Of a stretch of 64,000 nucleotides of DNA, positions 39,587 to 52,000 are shown piece by piece. The notes under the pieces are model-generated. The model did not search any database. It was not told where the DNA came from and saw only the letters and a program-made list of their open reading frames with translations. The stretch lies in the NCBI GenBank assembly GCA_947625875.1, contig CANQQG010000003.1:34908-98907 (forward strand), given 5' to 3'. Numbering within the stretch: position 1 is the first letter of the stretch; the number at the start of each line of letters is the position of its first letter. The DNA comes from an uncultured Lachnospiraceae bacterium (GTDB taxonomy: Bacteria; Bacillota; Clostridia; Lachnospirales; Lachnospiraceae). The position numbers and the translations under genes were made by a program.

Positions 39587-40165
39587 ATGACAGCGAAAGA
39601 AGCAAGAATCAAACTGGAGCAGGGAAACAGAAAATATCTGGAAGCGCGGACCGGAAGCGGGGATATCTCGCGGGAGATCCGGGAAAAAACGGCGGCGGAA
39701 GGTCAGAGTCCGTACGCGGTGATCGTTGCCTGTTCGGACTCGCGCGTAATTCCGGAAGCGATCTTTTCCGCAGGCATCGGGGAGCTTTTTGTGATCCGCG
39801 TGGCGGGGAATGTGATTGACCATCAGCAGCTTGGCAGCATTGAATATGCGGCCGGGCATTTGGGAGCGGAGCTTGTCGTTGTGCTTGGACACACAGGCTG
39901 CGGCGCGGTCGGCGCGGCGATGAGCGGCCGCCCGGAGGGTTATATCCGCTTCCTTACCGATGAGATCTTAAAAGCGATCGGAACGGAAAAAAATGCATAC
40001 CGCGCATGCTGCCTGAATGTGGAGCACAGCTGTGAGGCAATACGGGAGAGCTTTTCCTCCGGGACGTGGGAATCCGAAAGCAGGCCGGAAGTTGTCGGGG
40101 CTGTTTACTGTCTGGAGAGCGGGGCGGTGGAATTTCTGGATGAAAACAGCGGGGAAACGCTTTGA
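39587..40165 (+). CDS. Beta-class carbonic anhydrase
   Basis: VIVACSDSRVIPEAIFSAGIGELFVIRVAGNVID, LGHTGCGAVGAAM. Confidence 0.94.
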   Translation: MTAKEARIKLEQGNRKYLEARTGSGDISREIREKTAAEGQSPYAVIVACSDSRVIPEAIFSAGIGELFVIRVAGNVIDHQQLGSIEYAAGHLGAELVVVLGHTGCGAVGAAMSGRPEGYIRFLTDEILKAIGTEKNAYRACCLNVEHSCEAIRESFSSGTWESESRPEVVGAVYCLESGAVEFLDENSGETL

Positions 40166-40255
40166 ACGGAAAAATATTTTTCATTGACTGAAAAAAATCT
40201 TTATGTTAGAATGTGCGATAGTATTAACAGTCAAAAGACAGGAGGTAAACAGGGC

Positions 40256-40606
40256 ATGGATTTACTGGAAGAACTCAAAACATTAGGTGTGGATACAGAG
40301 GAAGCGCTCCAACGCATGGGTGGAAACCGTTCTTTATACGAGAGAATGCTTGTCAAGTTTTTAGATATGATGCAAAAGAATCCCATATCGCCGGATTTCA
40401 GTGGCGAGGATTACGCAGATGTGACGGAAGCTGTCCATACAGTCAAAGGCGTGACGGGGAATCTCTCAATTACGCCGCTTTTTGAAGCATATTCCAAAAT
40501 GGTGGAGCTGTTCCGCGGAAAAGAACCGGAACAGGCGCGTGAGATCCTTGTTCAGATCCTGCCGGTGCAGGAACAGATTTTGGAATGTATCAAGAAAAAT
40601 ATCTGA
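40256..40606 (+). CDS. Stand-alone Hpt-domain phosphotransfer protein
   Basis: TEAVHTVKGVTGNLSI Hpt motif; RBS AGGAGG. Confidence 0.85.
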   Translation: MDLLEELKTLGVDTEEALQRMGGNRSLYERMLVKFLDMMQKNPISPDFSGEDYADVTEAVHTVKGVTGNLSITPLFEAYSKMVELFRGKEPEQAREILVQILPVQEQILECIKKNI

Positions 40607-40671
40607 TACGGTTCTGACAAAAAACGCGGCAGGAAAAAGGACGAGTGGCGAAATGCCGGAGGGCAGGATAT

Positions 40672-41703
40672 ATGGCGGACGGACGAAAAACGATTTTGAT
40701 TATTGATGATTCGGATATAGAACGGGAGATCATGAAAAGCATTGTCTCCGATGAGTTTCAGGCGCTTGAAGCGGAAAACGGATACAATGCGCTTGACATT
40801 ATACAGAAAAACAAAGACCATCTGGATGCGATTCTGCTGGACGTTTCCATGCCGGTCATGGACGGGTTCAGTGTGCTCCGTTTTATGAAGGAGCGGGGAT
40901 TGACGGACATTCCGGTGTTTATGGTAACGGCGGAAGCGACCAAAGACAATGTGGAACGCGCGACAAAGTTTAAGATCTGTGATTTTATCAAAAAGCCGTT
41001 TGACCGGGAGGATATCCAGCGCAGGCTGAAGACAAAGCTCGGCATTATGGTAAGCCATGACATGAGCGAGTCGGATTTCCATGAAACGGAGCGATACATA
41101 GCGGATTTGGAAACCGTATATGATAAATACATGAAATACGCGAATGTTGACGGCGCGCATTATACGCGCATGGTGAGTATTATGCGGGTTCTGGTGGGAC
41201 AGTATGCTTCAGAATCAAAGGATATGACGCTGAACGAAAATCAGATCGAGATCATCAGCAAGGCGGCGTATTTTTGCGATATCGGAGACATGATCGTGCC
41301 GAGCGTTCCCGGATTTAAGGCGATAAAAACCGATGAAACCGGTACGGATATCCATCAGGAGCATACAATACAGGGAGCGAACCTGATCCGTCTGAATTAT
41401 TCTCCGCGCTGCAAGTTTTTTGTGCAGATCTGCGCGGATATGTGCCTGCACCATCATGAACGGTTTGACGGGACGGGATATCCGAATAAAGTGCGCGGGG
41501 AAAATAACTGGATGTTTACGCAGTTTTGTACGATTGCTGACCAGTTTGACAGGGCGTTTTCCAAGTACAAGGAGCATAATGAACTGCAGTTTGATTTTGT
41601 CATGCGGGATCTGTGGCTGGATAAAGGGCTGGTTGGCAAGCAGACGCTGGCGCTGATGGAAGTGTGCAAAAGCGATATTGTTGCCTGCTATGCAGGGAAA
41701 TAA
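40672..41703 (+). CDS. Response regulator with degenerate HD-GYP-like output domain
   Basis: ILIIDDSDIEREIM REC; FCDIGDMIVPSVPG and HHERFDGTGYP. Confidence 0.88.
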   Translation: MADGRKTILIIDDSDIEREIMKSIVSDEFQALEAENGYNALDIIQKNKDHLDAILLDVSMPVMDGFSVLRFMKERGLTDIPVFMVTAEATKDNVERATKFKICDFIKKPFDREDIQRRLKTKLGIMVSHDMSESDFHETERYIADLETVYDKYMKYANVDGAHYTRMVSIMRVLVGQYASESKDMTLNENQIEIISKAAYFCDIGDMIVPSVPGFKAIKTDETGTDIHQEHTIQGANLIRLNYSPRCKFFVQICADMCLHHHERFDGTGYPNKVRGENNWMFTQFCTIADQFDRAFSKYKEHNELQFDFVMRDLWLDKGLVGKQTLALMEVCKSDIVACYAGK

Positions 41704-41831
41704 AACAGGGGGCGGCTAATGGGCGCTGAATGGTTATAGAGGGAATGAGACGAATGCACCGTATAATTTATACGGTGCATTAGGTATGTATTACTGCCGG
41801 ACGGAAAGCGAGTAAAGGAAAGTGGGTTATC

Positions 41832-44372
41832 ATGGATAAAAAGAAAGTCCGTTTTTTCTGGTGCAGTTTCTGGTGCGCAGTTTTGATCTGTGTCGGGGTA
41901 TTTATGGGCCTGAGCGTATTGATGTCGCATCAGACGGATAAAACGATCCAGGATGTGAGCGATATTTATATTACAGAAGTGAACGCGCAGCTGCAGGATC
42001 GGTTGAGTTCCATTGTGAATCTGAGGTTGGGGCAGCTGGAAGGCATTATCAGGCGCGTTTCCCCCGGCGATTATGAGCCGGACGATCAGGAAAAGCTGCA
42101 GCGGCTGCAGGTGGGCGCGGATGTGCGCGGGTTTTGCGGGCTTGGTTTTTATGCGCAGGACGGGGAGATCGAGACGCTTTACGGGAGCGAAATGAAGATC
42201 GTGGATGACGTCAATGTCATGGATACGCTGGACTATGACGGGCATCTGATCGCACAGGGCGAAAATGCAGACCATGAGCAGATCCTGATTATCGGGAATG
42301 TGGCGGAATACCAGATGAAGGGCGGAAAAAAGAGCATTGCCATCATTGCCGGGATTGAAATGGATTATATCAGCGAGGCGCTTTACTTAAACGAAAGAAA
42401 TGCGGTCGTTTATGCGCATATCATAGATAAAGACGGTGATTTTGTCATTAAGTCCGGGGGAAAAACGGATAATTATTTTGACCGGATGCGTGCGCGGTAC
42501 GGCATTTTGAACGGAAAAGGCCTGGAGGATTATGAAAGGGAGCTGCTCGCCGCGATGGACGCAGGGGAGGAGTACCGGGCTTCCGTTTTGTTTGACGGGG
42601 AGCGCGAATACATTTACTGCACGCCGATTGTTGAAAATGACACATGGTATCTGGTCATGGTAATGCCGAGCGCAAACCTGATCCAGACGATCAGCCGGCT
42701 TGACCATATGCGCCTTTGGATCATGCTTGCGTCCGCGCTTGCGGTATTGGTTGTGATGGCGGTCGTATTCTGCCTGTATTACCGGATGTCCCAGCAGCAG
42801 ATGCGGGAGCTGGATCAGGCAAAACAGGAGGCGGATTCCGCGAATAAAGCCAAGAGTGAGTTTTTATCAAGCATGAGCCATGATATCCGTACGCCGATGA
42901 ACGCGATCATTGGCATGACGGATATCGCGCTCCGGAATATGGATGATGCGGTGCGGCTTGACGACTGCCTGCATAAGATCAAGCTTTCGAGCAAACATCT
43001 GCTCGGCCTGATCAATGATGTGCTGGATATGTCCAAGATCGAGAGCGGGAAAATGACGCTGAATTATGTCCCGATGTCCCTGCGCGATATGATGGACGAT
43101 CTGGTCAATATCGTGCAGCCGCTGGTAAAGAGCGGAAACCAGTATTTTGACATTTATATCCGCGATATTATATCAGAAACGGTGTTGTGCGACGACGTGC
43201 GGCTGAATCAGGTACTGTTAAATCTGCTGTCGAATGCGGCGAAGTTCACGCCGGACGGCGGGCGGATTGACGTGCATTTGTATCAGGAAGCGTCGCCGAA
43301 AGGCGAAAATTTTGTCCGGACGCATTTTATCGTTAAAGATACGGGAATCGGTATGTCGGAGGAATTTCAGAAAAAGATTTTTGATACGTTTTCGCGGGAG
43401 GAAAATACGCAGGTCTCCCATATCAAAGGGACGGGGCTTGGCATGTCGATCACAAAGAGCATTGTCGATCTGATGGACGGCACGATCGAACTCCACAGTG
43501 AAAAGGATAAGGGCAGTGAGTTCCATATCATACTGGATCTTGAGCAGACGGAGGCCGGGACGGAAATGCAGCTTCCGGAATGGAATGTGCTTGTCGTGGA
43601 CGATAATGAGCAATTGTGCGTGAGCGCCGCGGAAAACCTCAAAGAGCTTGGCGTCCATGCGGAATGGACGATGGACGGGATGGAAGCCGTCCGTATGATC
43701 GAGGAGCGTCACGACCGCGGGCAGGATTATCATTTTGTCCTGATCGACTGGAAAATGCCGAACATGGACGGCGTGCGCACGATACAGGAGATTCGAGGCC
43801 GCGTGGGGAACGGCGTTCCGGTTTTCCTGATCTCGGCATATGACTGGAGCGATATCGAAGAAGAGGTAAGCAGTATGTCGATCGAAGGCTTTATTTCAAA
43901 GCCGCTCTTTAAGTCCACGCTGTACGACCGTCTGTGCCAGTATATAGATGGTTACAGCGGCAAGGAGACAGAAGAAGAAAAGGAGATTGATTTTTCCGGC
44001 AAACGCATCCTGCTTGCGGAGGACATTGAGATCAACTGGGAAGTTGCAAATGAGATCTTATCGGCCGTCGGGCTGGTTCTTGAATGGGTGGAGAACGGAA
44101 AAGAATGCGTGGAAAAATTTGCGCAGTCCGAGGTCGGTTATTATGACGCGATCTTAATGGATATCCGGATGCCTGTTATGAACGGCTATGACGCGGCCAT
44201 GAAAATCCGTACGCTTGACCGTCCGGATAAAGACCTGCCGATCATTGCAATGACGGCGGACGCATTTTCCGACGACGCAAAGCATTGTCTGGAATGCGGC
44301 ATGAATGCGCATATCGCAAAGCCGATCGGCATAAAAGAGTGTACGCGCGTGTTGCAGCAGTTTCTGGCATGA
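41832..44372 (+). CDS. Hybrid histidine kinase (extracellular sensor - HisKA - HATPase - REC - REC)
   Basis: [49 protein letters not shown]. Confidence 0.93.
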   Translation: MDKKKVRFFWCSFWCAVLICVGVFMGLSVLMSHQTDKTIQDVSDIYITEVNAQLQDRLSSIVNLRLGQLEGIIRRVSPGDYEPDDQEKLQRLQVGADVRGFCGLGFYAQDGEIETLYGSEMKIVDDVNVMDTLDYDGHLIAQGENADHEQILIIGNVAEYQMKGGKKSIAIIAGIEMDYISEALYLNERNAVVYAHIIDKDGDFVIKSGGKTDNYFDRMRARYGILNGKGLEDYERELLAAMDAGEEYRASVLFDGEREYIYCTPIVENDTWYLVMVMPSANLIQTISRLDHMRLWIMLASALAVLVVMAVVFCLYYRMSQQQMRELDQAKQEADSANKAKSEFLSSMSHDIRTPMNAIIGMTDIALRNMDDAVRLDDCLHKIKLSSKHLLGLINDVLDMSKIESGKMTLNYVPMSLRDMMDDLVNIVQPLVKSGNQYFDIYIRDIISETVLCDDVRLNQVLLNLLSNAAKFTPDGGRIDVHLYQEASPKGENFVRTHFIVKDTGIGMSEEFQKKIFDTFSREENTQVSHIKGTGLGMSITKSIVDLMDGTIELHSEKDKGSEFHIILDLEQTEAGTEMQLPEWNVLVVDDNEQLCVSAAENLKELGVHAEWTMDGMEAVRMIEERHDRGQDYHFVLIDWKMPNMDGVRTIQEIRGRVGNGVPVFLISAYDWSDIEEEVSSMSIEGFISKPLFKSTLYDRLCQYIDGYSGKETEEEKEIDFSGKRILLAEDIEINWEVANEILSAVGLVLEWVENGKECVEKFAQSEVGYYDAILMDIRMPVMNGYDAAMKIRTLDRPDKDLPIIAMTADAFSDDAKHCLECGMNAHIAKPIGIKECTRVLQQFLA

Positions 44373-44466
44373 GGCTGACGCCGGATATCAGAGGAGATTG
44401 CCAAAAGCCGGACATTCCGCTGCGAGCCGCCCGGATTTGCGTTAATATTGAAAAGTGCAATGAAAA

Positions 44467-44498
44467 GAAGAAGTTGTTGCTGCGCAGCTTCTTTTTTT
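44467..44498 (+). terminator. Rho-independent terminator
   Basis: AAGAAGTTG ttgctgcg CAGCTTCTT TTTTT. Confidence 0.7.
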
Positions 44499-44608
44499 GA
44501 ACTGGATAATTTTTATAAAATTTATGCTTTTTTTATAAACCTCTTGTGCAGGATTGCTAAATGTGCTACGATAATTTTAAGTATAAAGGGAGAGGAAGGA
44601 TAAAAGCA

Positions 44609-45643
44609 ATGAAAAAGCGAAAAAGCACTTTTATCAGTATTTGCGCTATTGCCTGCGCAATTGTTTTCGCGTCTTGCGGAGAGAAAGATGCCGGACAGCC
44701 GGAACCGGAAGAGGAACAGGAGGAACAGACGGCGGCAGAGAGCAATGACGACGGGCTGATTACGGTGGGTTTTGCGCTGTCTGGCGACAGCGCGGGATGG
44801 AGCGCGGCGCTGGTTCAGTCGGTTGAGGACAATTGCTCAGAGGAGAACGGGATTCATCTGATTATGGAAAGCGCGGAAGACGAATTTGACAACCAGGTTG
44901 CGCTGATCCGCTCGTTTATTGAGCAGAAAGTGGACGCAATCGGCTTTACGCCGATCGTTTCCGACGGATGGGACGAGGTCCTGCAGGAGGCAAAGGACGC
45001 GGGGATTCCGGTCATTATGCTCGACCGCACGATCAATACGGAGGATGACACCCTGTATACGAGCTGGGTCGGCTCGGATTTTTTGCTGGAAGGGTATAAG
45101 GCGACGGACTGGCTGATTGAGTATATGAAGGAACATCATTCCGGAGATGACCCGATCAAAGTCGCTATTTTCCAGGGCACGCTCGGCGCGAGCGCAGAAG
45201 TGGGAAGAACGCAGGGAATCGAAGAAATGCTCGGCGCGGAGGGAAATTATGAGATCGTCTATAAGGAAGACGGCGGCTTTATCCGCGACGGCGGCGTTGA
45301 AAATATGCAGGCAGTGCTTGATCAGGGGCTGGATATCGACGTCCTGATCGCTGAAAATGACGATATGGCGCTTGGCGCGATCGAGGTTATGGAGCAAAAC
45401 GGGATAAAACCGGGAGAGGATATCGTGATCCTTTCTTTTGACGCCACGACGCCGGGATTTGAGGCAATGATAGACGGCAAGATCAACTGTGACATGGAGT
45501 GCAATCCGTTGAGCGGCAAGATTTTTGTGGAACTGATCAAGAAAACGCTGAACGGAGATCCGGTAGAGAAAAAGACATATGTACAGGAACAGCTCTTTCC
45601 GGCGGATACGGCTGCCGATTACATTGATGGCAGGGAATATTAG
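44609..45643 (+). CDS. Periplasmic sugar-binding-type (PBP1/RbsB-like) lipoprotein
   Basis: Lipobox [40 protein letters not shown]. Confidence 0.9.
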   Translation: MKKRKSTFISICAIACAIVFASCGEKDAGQPEPEEEQEEQTAAESNDDGLITVGFALSGDSAGWSAALVQSVEDNCSEENGIHLIMESAEDEFDNQVALIRSFIEQKVDAIGFTPIVSDGWDEVLQEAKDAGIPVIMLDRTINTEDDTLYTSWVGSDFLLEGYKATDWLIEYMKEHHSGDDPIKVAIFQGTLGASAEVGRTQGIEEMLGAEGNYEIVYKEDGGFIRDGGVENMQAVLDQGLDIDVLIAENDDMALGAIEVMEQNGIKPGEDIVILSFDATTPGFEAMIDGKINCDMECNPLSGKIFVELIKKTLNGDPVEKKTYVQEQLFPADTAADYIDGREY

Positions 45644-45654
45644 GGGGTTGCGTG

Positions 45655-47670
45655 ATGAAACATGGAAATAAAACAAACAGCATTGCCCTGAAACTGGTTT
45701 CCGGTTTTATGGTAGTGATTATTTTGATCGTACTGCTCGGCGGGATGTCTTATAATCGATCGTCTTCCGCCATGTCAAAATCTTATGAGCAGAATATGAC
45801 GGGTACGGTTGCGACGACGGCGACCTATCTGGAGCTCGGCATGTCGCAGGTGACGGCGGAAGCGCAGAAGATCATCGACAATGTGGAGTTTTACAATTAT
45901 TACAGGGGCACCTATAAAGACGACGGGCCGCGCGAATATATGCTCTGGGCGTCGCTGTACAATACGGTCCAGTCGGCGGCGGGGGCGAGTGATTTTATCA
46001 GCTCCATAACAGTGATCGGGGATTACGGGGACGGCATTTCATCCTCCGGTTCTTTAGACAGCAGTTTTTATGCGACATTCCAGCCGACGGTTCCGGAAAA
46101 TACGGAGGACGGCGTGTGGATCGCTTCGCATCCGGAGCTGGATGAGATCCTGCATATTGAGCAGAGCCGCTATGCGGCTTCTTATGTGCAGTCGTTTGTC
46201 AATTTTAACGGTTATGTGATTATAGACGTAAATACAAAGGCCATTACGAATGTGCTGGGAAATCTGGAACTGGACGACGGCATCATTATGGGCTATATTT
46301 CTGCGGATGGGACGGAGATCTTAAATGCGCAGGAAGAGGAGAATGTCTTCAGCGGGAAGGATTTTTTCCAGAAGGCGGCGGAGACAGGGACGGCGGGCTC
46401 GTCCATGATAAAGATCGGCAGGAAGGGCTATATGTTTGTCTATTCGCCGATCGGCGGGACGGGAGCGAGCGTATGCTGCCTTGTGCCGGAACGCGTGATT
46501 TTGAGCCAGGCCTATACGATCCGCAATATTACGATCGGGATCACGATTGCGGCGATTGCAATTGCGCTTATTATTGCGCTCTTCCTTGCGCTGAATATCC
46601 AGAAAGCGATCAGCAGCATTGTGGGCGTGCTGGAAAAGGCGGCGAACGGCGATCTGACAAAAACAGCCGATGTAAAGCGGCGGGACGAATTTGGGAGTTT
46701 AAGCAGCAGCACGAACAGCATGATCTCCAATATGAAAGTATTGCTGGATAAAGTAAACCAGATCAGCAGCCTGGTGGAGGATTCCTCGAATGATGTGACG
46801 CAGACTTCAGAAATGCTCGTCTCCACTTCGGACGAGATGTGCAATGTCGTTGCGGATATTGAGAGCGGCGCAGTCTCGCAGGCGGAAGAGGCGGAGAAAT
46901 GTTTAGAGCAGATGGCGGGGCTGTCGGATAAGATCAATACGCTGTCAAATAATACAAGCGTCATTGAGCAGATCTCGCATGACACGAAATCGTATGTCAG
47001 CCGGGGGATCGACATTATGACGAAACTGAACCAGCGGTCGAAGGATACGCAGGAGATCACAGCGGCGGTGATCGACGGCATTAACAAGCTGAACGATGAG
47101 TCCAAGAGCATTGAGAGCATTGTGGAAGTCATCAGCTCGATTTCCGACCAGACCAGCCTGCTGAGCTTAAACGCGTCGATTGAGGCGGCGCGCGCGGGGG
47201 ATTCCGGAAAAGGCTTCGCGGTCGTTGCGGATGAGATCCGCAAGCTTGCGGACGAATCCATGCAGGCGGTCAGCGGGATCTCCGATATCATTACGCGGAT
47301 CAACACGCAGACGGAGCTGACGGTGGAAACGGCAAGGCAGGCGGGGGAGATCGTAGACTCGCAGCAGGAGGCGCTTGCCACAACGATAGAAGTGTTCCAC
47401 GATATCAATACGCATGTGGAAAATCTGGCGGATAACCTGGACGGCATTACAAACGGCATCAGCCAGATGTCCGCCGCAAAGGATGAGACGCTCTCCGCGA
47501 TACAGAGCATTTCGCGCGTTTCTGACCAGTCCGCGTCCGCCACGACGGAAGTGTCCGCTACGATCGCCAATCAGCTGGATGCGGTCAAGAGCCTGAATGC
47601 GAATGCCATGACGCTTACGGATAATGCAAAGGATTTGCTGGATGCGGTCGCGCAGTTTAAACTGGAGTAA
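45655..47670 (+). CDS. Methyl-accepting chemotaxis protein with double-Cache-like sensor
   Basis: Large extracellular domain, [22 protein letters not shown] tip. Confidence 0.92.
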   Translation: MKHGNKTNSIALKLVSGFMVVIILIVLLGGMSYNRSSSAMSKSYEQNMTGTVATTATYLELGMSQVTAEAQKIIDNVEFYNYYRGTYKDDGPREYMLWASLYNTVQSAAGASDFISSITVIGDYGDGISSSGSLDSSFYATFQPTVPENTEDGVWIASHPELDEILHIEQSRYAASYVQSFVNFNGYVIIDVNTKAITNVLGNLELDDGIIMGYISADGTEILNAQEEENVFSGKDFFQKAAETGTAGSSMIKIGRKGYMFVYSPIGGTGASVCCLVPERVILSQAYTIRNITIGITIAAIAIALIIALFLALNIQKAISSIVGVLEKAANGDLTKTADVKRRDEFGSLSSSTNSMISNMKVLLDKVNQISSLVEDSSNDVTQTSEMLVSTSDEMCNVVADIESGAVSQAEEAEKCLEQMAGLSDKINTLSNNTSVIEQISHDTKSYVSRGIDIMTKLNQRSKDTQEITAAVIDGINKLNDESKSIESIVEVISSISDQTSLLSLNASIEAARAGDSGKGFAVVADEIRKLADESMQAVSGISDIITRINTQTELTVETARQAGEIVDSQQEALATTIEVFHDINTHVENLADNLDGITNGISQMSAAKDETLSAIQSISRVSDQSASATTEVSATIANQLDAVKSLNANAMTLTDNAKDLLDAVAQFKLE

Positions 47671-47701
47671 AAAGAAAGAACGCTGATATATAAAAAGAAA
47701 C

Positions 47702-47733
47702 AGGCTGGAAATTATATCCAGCCTCATTTCTTT
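47702..47733. terminator. Bidirectional terminator
   Basis: AGGCTGGA aattata TCCAGCCT CATTTCTTT; A-rich upstream and T-rich downstream. Confidence 0.75.
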
Positions 47734-48835
47734 ATCTGTGCGGCGGTTCTTCCAGGATGCATGCGAGCAGCCGGTCATTCATTTCCGGTTTCATAAAGCA
47801 GAAACGGATAAATTTATCGTCTAAGAACGGAAATGTCGAGCAGTTGCGGATCATCATGCCCCTGCGTATCGTGCGGTCAAACAGGTCCTGCGCGGTCATG
47901 TCTTCGCGCAGGATTTTTACGAGCATGAAGTTTGCGGAGGGCTCGAATGCCTGAAAATCCGGATGGTTGTTTAACTGTTCAAAGATCCGTCTGCGCTCCG
48001 CAGAGATCAGTGTCTTTGTCTCCTGTATGTATGCGGCGTCGCGGAACATGATCTCGCCTGCGATGGCTGCCAGGGAGTTGATCGTCCATGGGTTTTTGCG
48101 GGTATTGATCGTTTTTATCAGGTCATGGTTCCCGGTGATCGCATATCCGAGCCGCAGTCCGGGCGCGGCGAAAAATTTGGATGTGCCGCGCAGGATGACA
48201 AGGTTATTGTAATAATTTGTCAGCGGAATGGATGTGATCTTTGGCATATTGTCGGCAAATTCTACGTAGGTTTCGTCCACCATGACGTAGATGCCGTGCT
48301 GCTTGCAGGCATCCAGGATCAGGCGCATGGATTTTGTTGTGATGCTCGTAGAAGTCGGGTTGTTCGGGTTGCACAATACCAGAAGGTCAATTTTATCGTT
48401 TAAATGTGCGATGAAGTCAGAGGTATTGAGCTTGAAATTTTCTTCCTCGCGGAGCGGATAATAAAAAGTCGTGCCGCCGCCGAGGGCGATCTCGCGCTCG
48501 TATTCGGAGTACGTCGGGCCGATGACCATGGCGCGCTTCGGGTGTTCCGTCTGGATAAACAGGGAGATCAGCTCTGTGGAGCCGTTTCCTACGATAATGT
48601 TTTCAAAGTCCGTATGGACGTAGGATGCGATGCATTTTCGCAGGGAGACATAATCCCGGTCAGGATAAGTGGTAATGGCGTCGATCTTTTCGGCGAGCGT
48701 CTTTTTCAGGGCGGGGGAAACGCCAAGCGGGTTTACATTTGCGGAGAAGCTGGTGACGTCTTCTTTTTTTATGCCGTAAACCTGTTCGATTTTTTCTAAA
48801 TCACTTCCGTGGAAGTGGTCTTTATGCTGTATCAT
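47732..48835 (-). CDS. PLP-dependent aminotransferase, HisC/CobD-like
   Basis: FSANVNPLGVSPALK, GNGSTELISLF, LCNPNNPTSTSIT, RGTSKFFAAPGLRLGYAI. Confidence 0.9.
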   Translation of the reverse strand: MIQHKDHFHGSDLEKIEQVYGIKKEDVTSFSANVNPLGVSPALKKTLAEKIDAITTYPDRDYVSLRKCIASYVHTDFENIIVGNGSTELISLFIQTEHPKRAMVIGPTYSEYEREIALGGGTTFYYPLREEENFKLNTSDFIAHLNDKIDLLVLCNPNNPTSTSITTKSMRLILDACKQHGIYVMVDETYVEFADNMPKITSIPLTNYYNNLVILRGTSKFFAAPGLRLGYAITGNHDLIKTINTRKNPWTINSLAAIAGEIMFRDAAYIQETKTLISAERRRIFEQLNNHPDFQAFEPSANFMLVKILREDMTAQDLFDRTIRRGMMIRNCSTFPFLDDKFIRFCFMKPEMNDRLLACILEEPPHR

Positions 48836-49028
48836 GGAAAGCCTCCTTTTGTTTGCTGTGTGTTTCGTAACGGATCAGTCCGCGGCCGGATAAATAAGAT
48901 ATTGCGTGACTAACCCAAATAGTTTATAATTCATAAGACAGGTTGTTATAACAGAAAGATGAGCTTTCTGTTGTTCTTTCCATTATAAGCCTAATGGAAA
49001 AAAAAGCAATAGTAAAGCAGGTGACATT

Positions 49029-52000
49029 GTGCGGAAAAGAATTGAAGAACTGGCGGAGGGAAAGATTCCCTGTAAACAGCCGCAGCTTGCGTTTTCAAAA
49101 GAGAAGCTGGAGCTGGAAGTCGTAGAGGGGCAGTCTGTTTCTGACAGTTTTCAGATAAAAAGTGAAAATGGGATACCGATGCGAGGCATTATTTATTCTT
49201 CGAGCACAAGGATGGAATGCAAGACGCCGCAGTTTCAGGGTACGGAAGCGACGATACGGGTAGAATTCCATGGCGGGGGCATGACAGAAGGCGAGATCGT
49301 GACGGGGGAGTTTTACATTGTATGCAACGGAGGGGAGTTTTGTTTTTCCTATGCGGTGACGGTCACAAGGCTCTATGCGGAAGCGTCAACGGGAAAGATT
49401 AAGAACCTGAAAGACTTTACGTCGCTTGCAATGGAAAACTGGGAGGAGGCATACCATATTTTTCATTCTCCCGCTTTTAAAAATATCATAAACGCCAAAG
49501 ATATGAAAGCGGCGCTTTTATATGAGGGGCTGTCGCGCCAGACGGTTACGGCGCAGACGATGGAGGAGTTCCTGATCGGGACGGGCAGGAAGAGCCGGGT
49601 GCGCTTTGTGTTGGAAAAGCGCAGTGAGGAATATTTTGATATGCAAAAGCCGGTTGAGGAGCGGCTTTTGCTGGAAAAAGACGGATGGGGCTATCTGGGG
49701 ATCCGGATTTCTTCGGATGCGGATTTTATCGTCCTGCAGAAAAAGTTTATAACGAATGAAGATTTCATGGGAAGCATCTGCCCGTTTGTTTTTTGCATTG
49801 ATATAGAAAAAATGCATGCCGGGAATAACTACGGAAGCATTTATTTTGAAAATGACGCCCAAAAGGAAGAATTCCGTATCTGGGCGTCGGCTGATAATAT
49901 AGAAGTAAAAAAAGAGCGTACTTATCAGGAATTGCAGCGTGTCCGGATTGATCTGACGCAATGCTATGTGGATTACCGCCTGAAAAAAATGGTGACGGGC
50001 GAATGGACGAAGCAGACCATTGAGCTTGTGGACCGGATGGCGGAATTAGAGCCGGACAGCGAATGGTATCTGCTGATCAAGGCGTTTGCGCTGCAGAGCA
50101 ACCGCCAGAGGCAGGATGCGGAGTGGCTGATGGAGGATTTCCGCCGGAGATTTAAGGATAAAAAGAAGCCGCAGTGGGCGTTTTACAATTATCTGCGCCT
50201 GCAGAATGAAAAGGAGCCGGTGGTCGTAGAGCGGCTGCTGACAGAGATTGAAGGCATTATGAAGCGCTATGCGGGGCATCCGGTGATGTTTTACCTGACG
50301 CTCCGTTTAAACGGGATCCTGCGGGAGCAGCCGCAGCTGAAACTGCGCGCGATTGAAGAGCGGATCTCGCATGGGCAGTATACGCCGTTATGGTATGTGG
50401 AGGCGCTGCAGATCTATAAAGAACAGCCTTACCTGCTGACAAAGCTGGAAAAATATGAGATTTTGCTGATGAACTGGGCGTCCCGGCAGGGCGTTCTGAC
50501 GCGCGATCTGGCGGATCAGGTGATGCGGCTGGCAAATAATATGCGCCGTTTCCATCCGGTCGTGTGCAGGACGCTGTTCCGGTGCTATGCGTCTTATCAG
50601 GATGAAGATATGCTTGCGGGCGTCTGCGCTTATTTGATAAAAGGACAGTGTTTCCGCCGGAAGTACCATCACTGGTATGTAAAGGGCATCGAGGAAAATC
50701 TGAAAATTACCGGCTTATATGAGGCGTATCTTCTGACGATGGACTTACATAGCATACAGCCTCTGCCAAAGGTGATCCAGATGTATTTCCAGTATAATAA
50801 CCAGCTTGCGTATCAATATAAGGCGGCATTGTATGTCAATATCATTGCGCATAAAGAAGAACAGCCGGTGATTTATTCCAAATATCTGGAAACAATGAAG
50901 CAGTTTGCGATTGATGAGATTTTAAAAGGGCATATGGATGATAACCTGGCGGTCGTCTACGAGGAAATGCTTGACCGGGGCATATTGACGCAGGAACTGG
51001 CCGCACCGCTTGCGGATATTTTGTATACGCATAAATTTTACTGTATGAATAAGATGGCGGCGTATGTCATTGTCATCCAGAAGCATATAAAAGAAGAACA
51101 GCGTGTGCCGGTATTGGGCGGTGCGGCGTATTTCCGGCTGTTTTCCAATGATTATGCGATCATGCTGGAGAACAATATGGGACAGCGTTTTGTCGCGCCT
51201 GACGTCTGCCAGCTGGAAAAACTGATGAAGCCGTCGCATTATATCCGCCGCTGCCTGGGCTATGCGCCGGAAAAGCTGCAGTATCTGATCCACCATATGG
51301 ACGGAAAGGCGGATCTGCGCGTGCCGCAGCCAAATGATGTGGAATACCTGAAGATCTTAATGGATGCGCCGCAGATCAGCAATGCGTTTAAGAGCCAGAT
51401 CGGGCCGGGGCTTGTGCGGTACTGCCTGCTCAACCGGATGGACGATAATCTGGAGCCGTATCTGGCAAAGATAAATTTTTCGGGTTTCAGCAGAGAAAAC
51501 CGCAATTCGCTGATCGAGCTGATGATTGAGCGCGGGTTTCAGGACCGGGCCTATGAGCTGATCAATCAGTACGGCTATAACGGGATGCAGCGGCCGCCCC
51601 TCGTGCGCCTTGCCGTACATATGATAAAGGCGAGGGATATCGGCGAAGATGAGTTCCTGCTGGAGCTTTGCCTCTGTCTGCTGCTCGGCGGGGAACGCAA
51701 TAAGCAGATCGTGTCCTACCTGGCAAAATATTATGAGGGGCCGTCGAGGCAGATGATGCAGGTATATAAGGCCGCGAAGGAAATCGGGATCGAGGATACC
51801 GGGGAGCTGGAGGAGCGCCTGCTTGTCCAGACGCTTTACAGTACGGAATATGTGGACAAGATACAGGAGGTCTATCAGGGCTACCGCAGCCATAACGGGC
51901 GGGAATTTGTCATGCAGGCGTACCGGTCGTATTGTATGCACGAATATGTGGTGCATGATATGGTGCTGCCGGAAAACCTGTTTGTGGAAGCGTGCCAGCT

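Noticed and set aside
46512-47570. 352-aa minus-strand ORF opposite the MCP
   Set aside because: Ser-rich shadow ORF from MCP codon periodicity.
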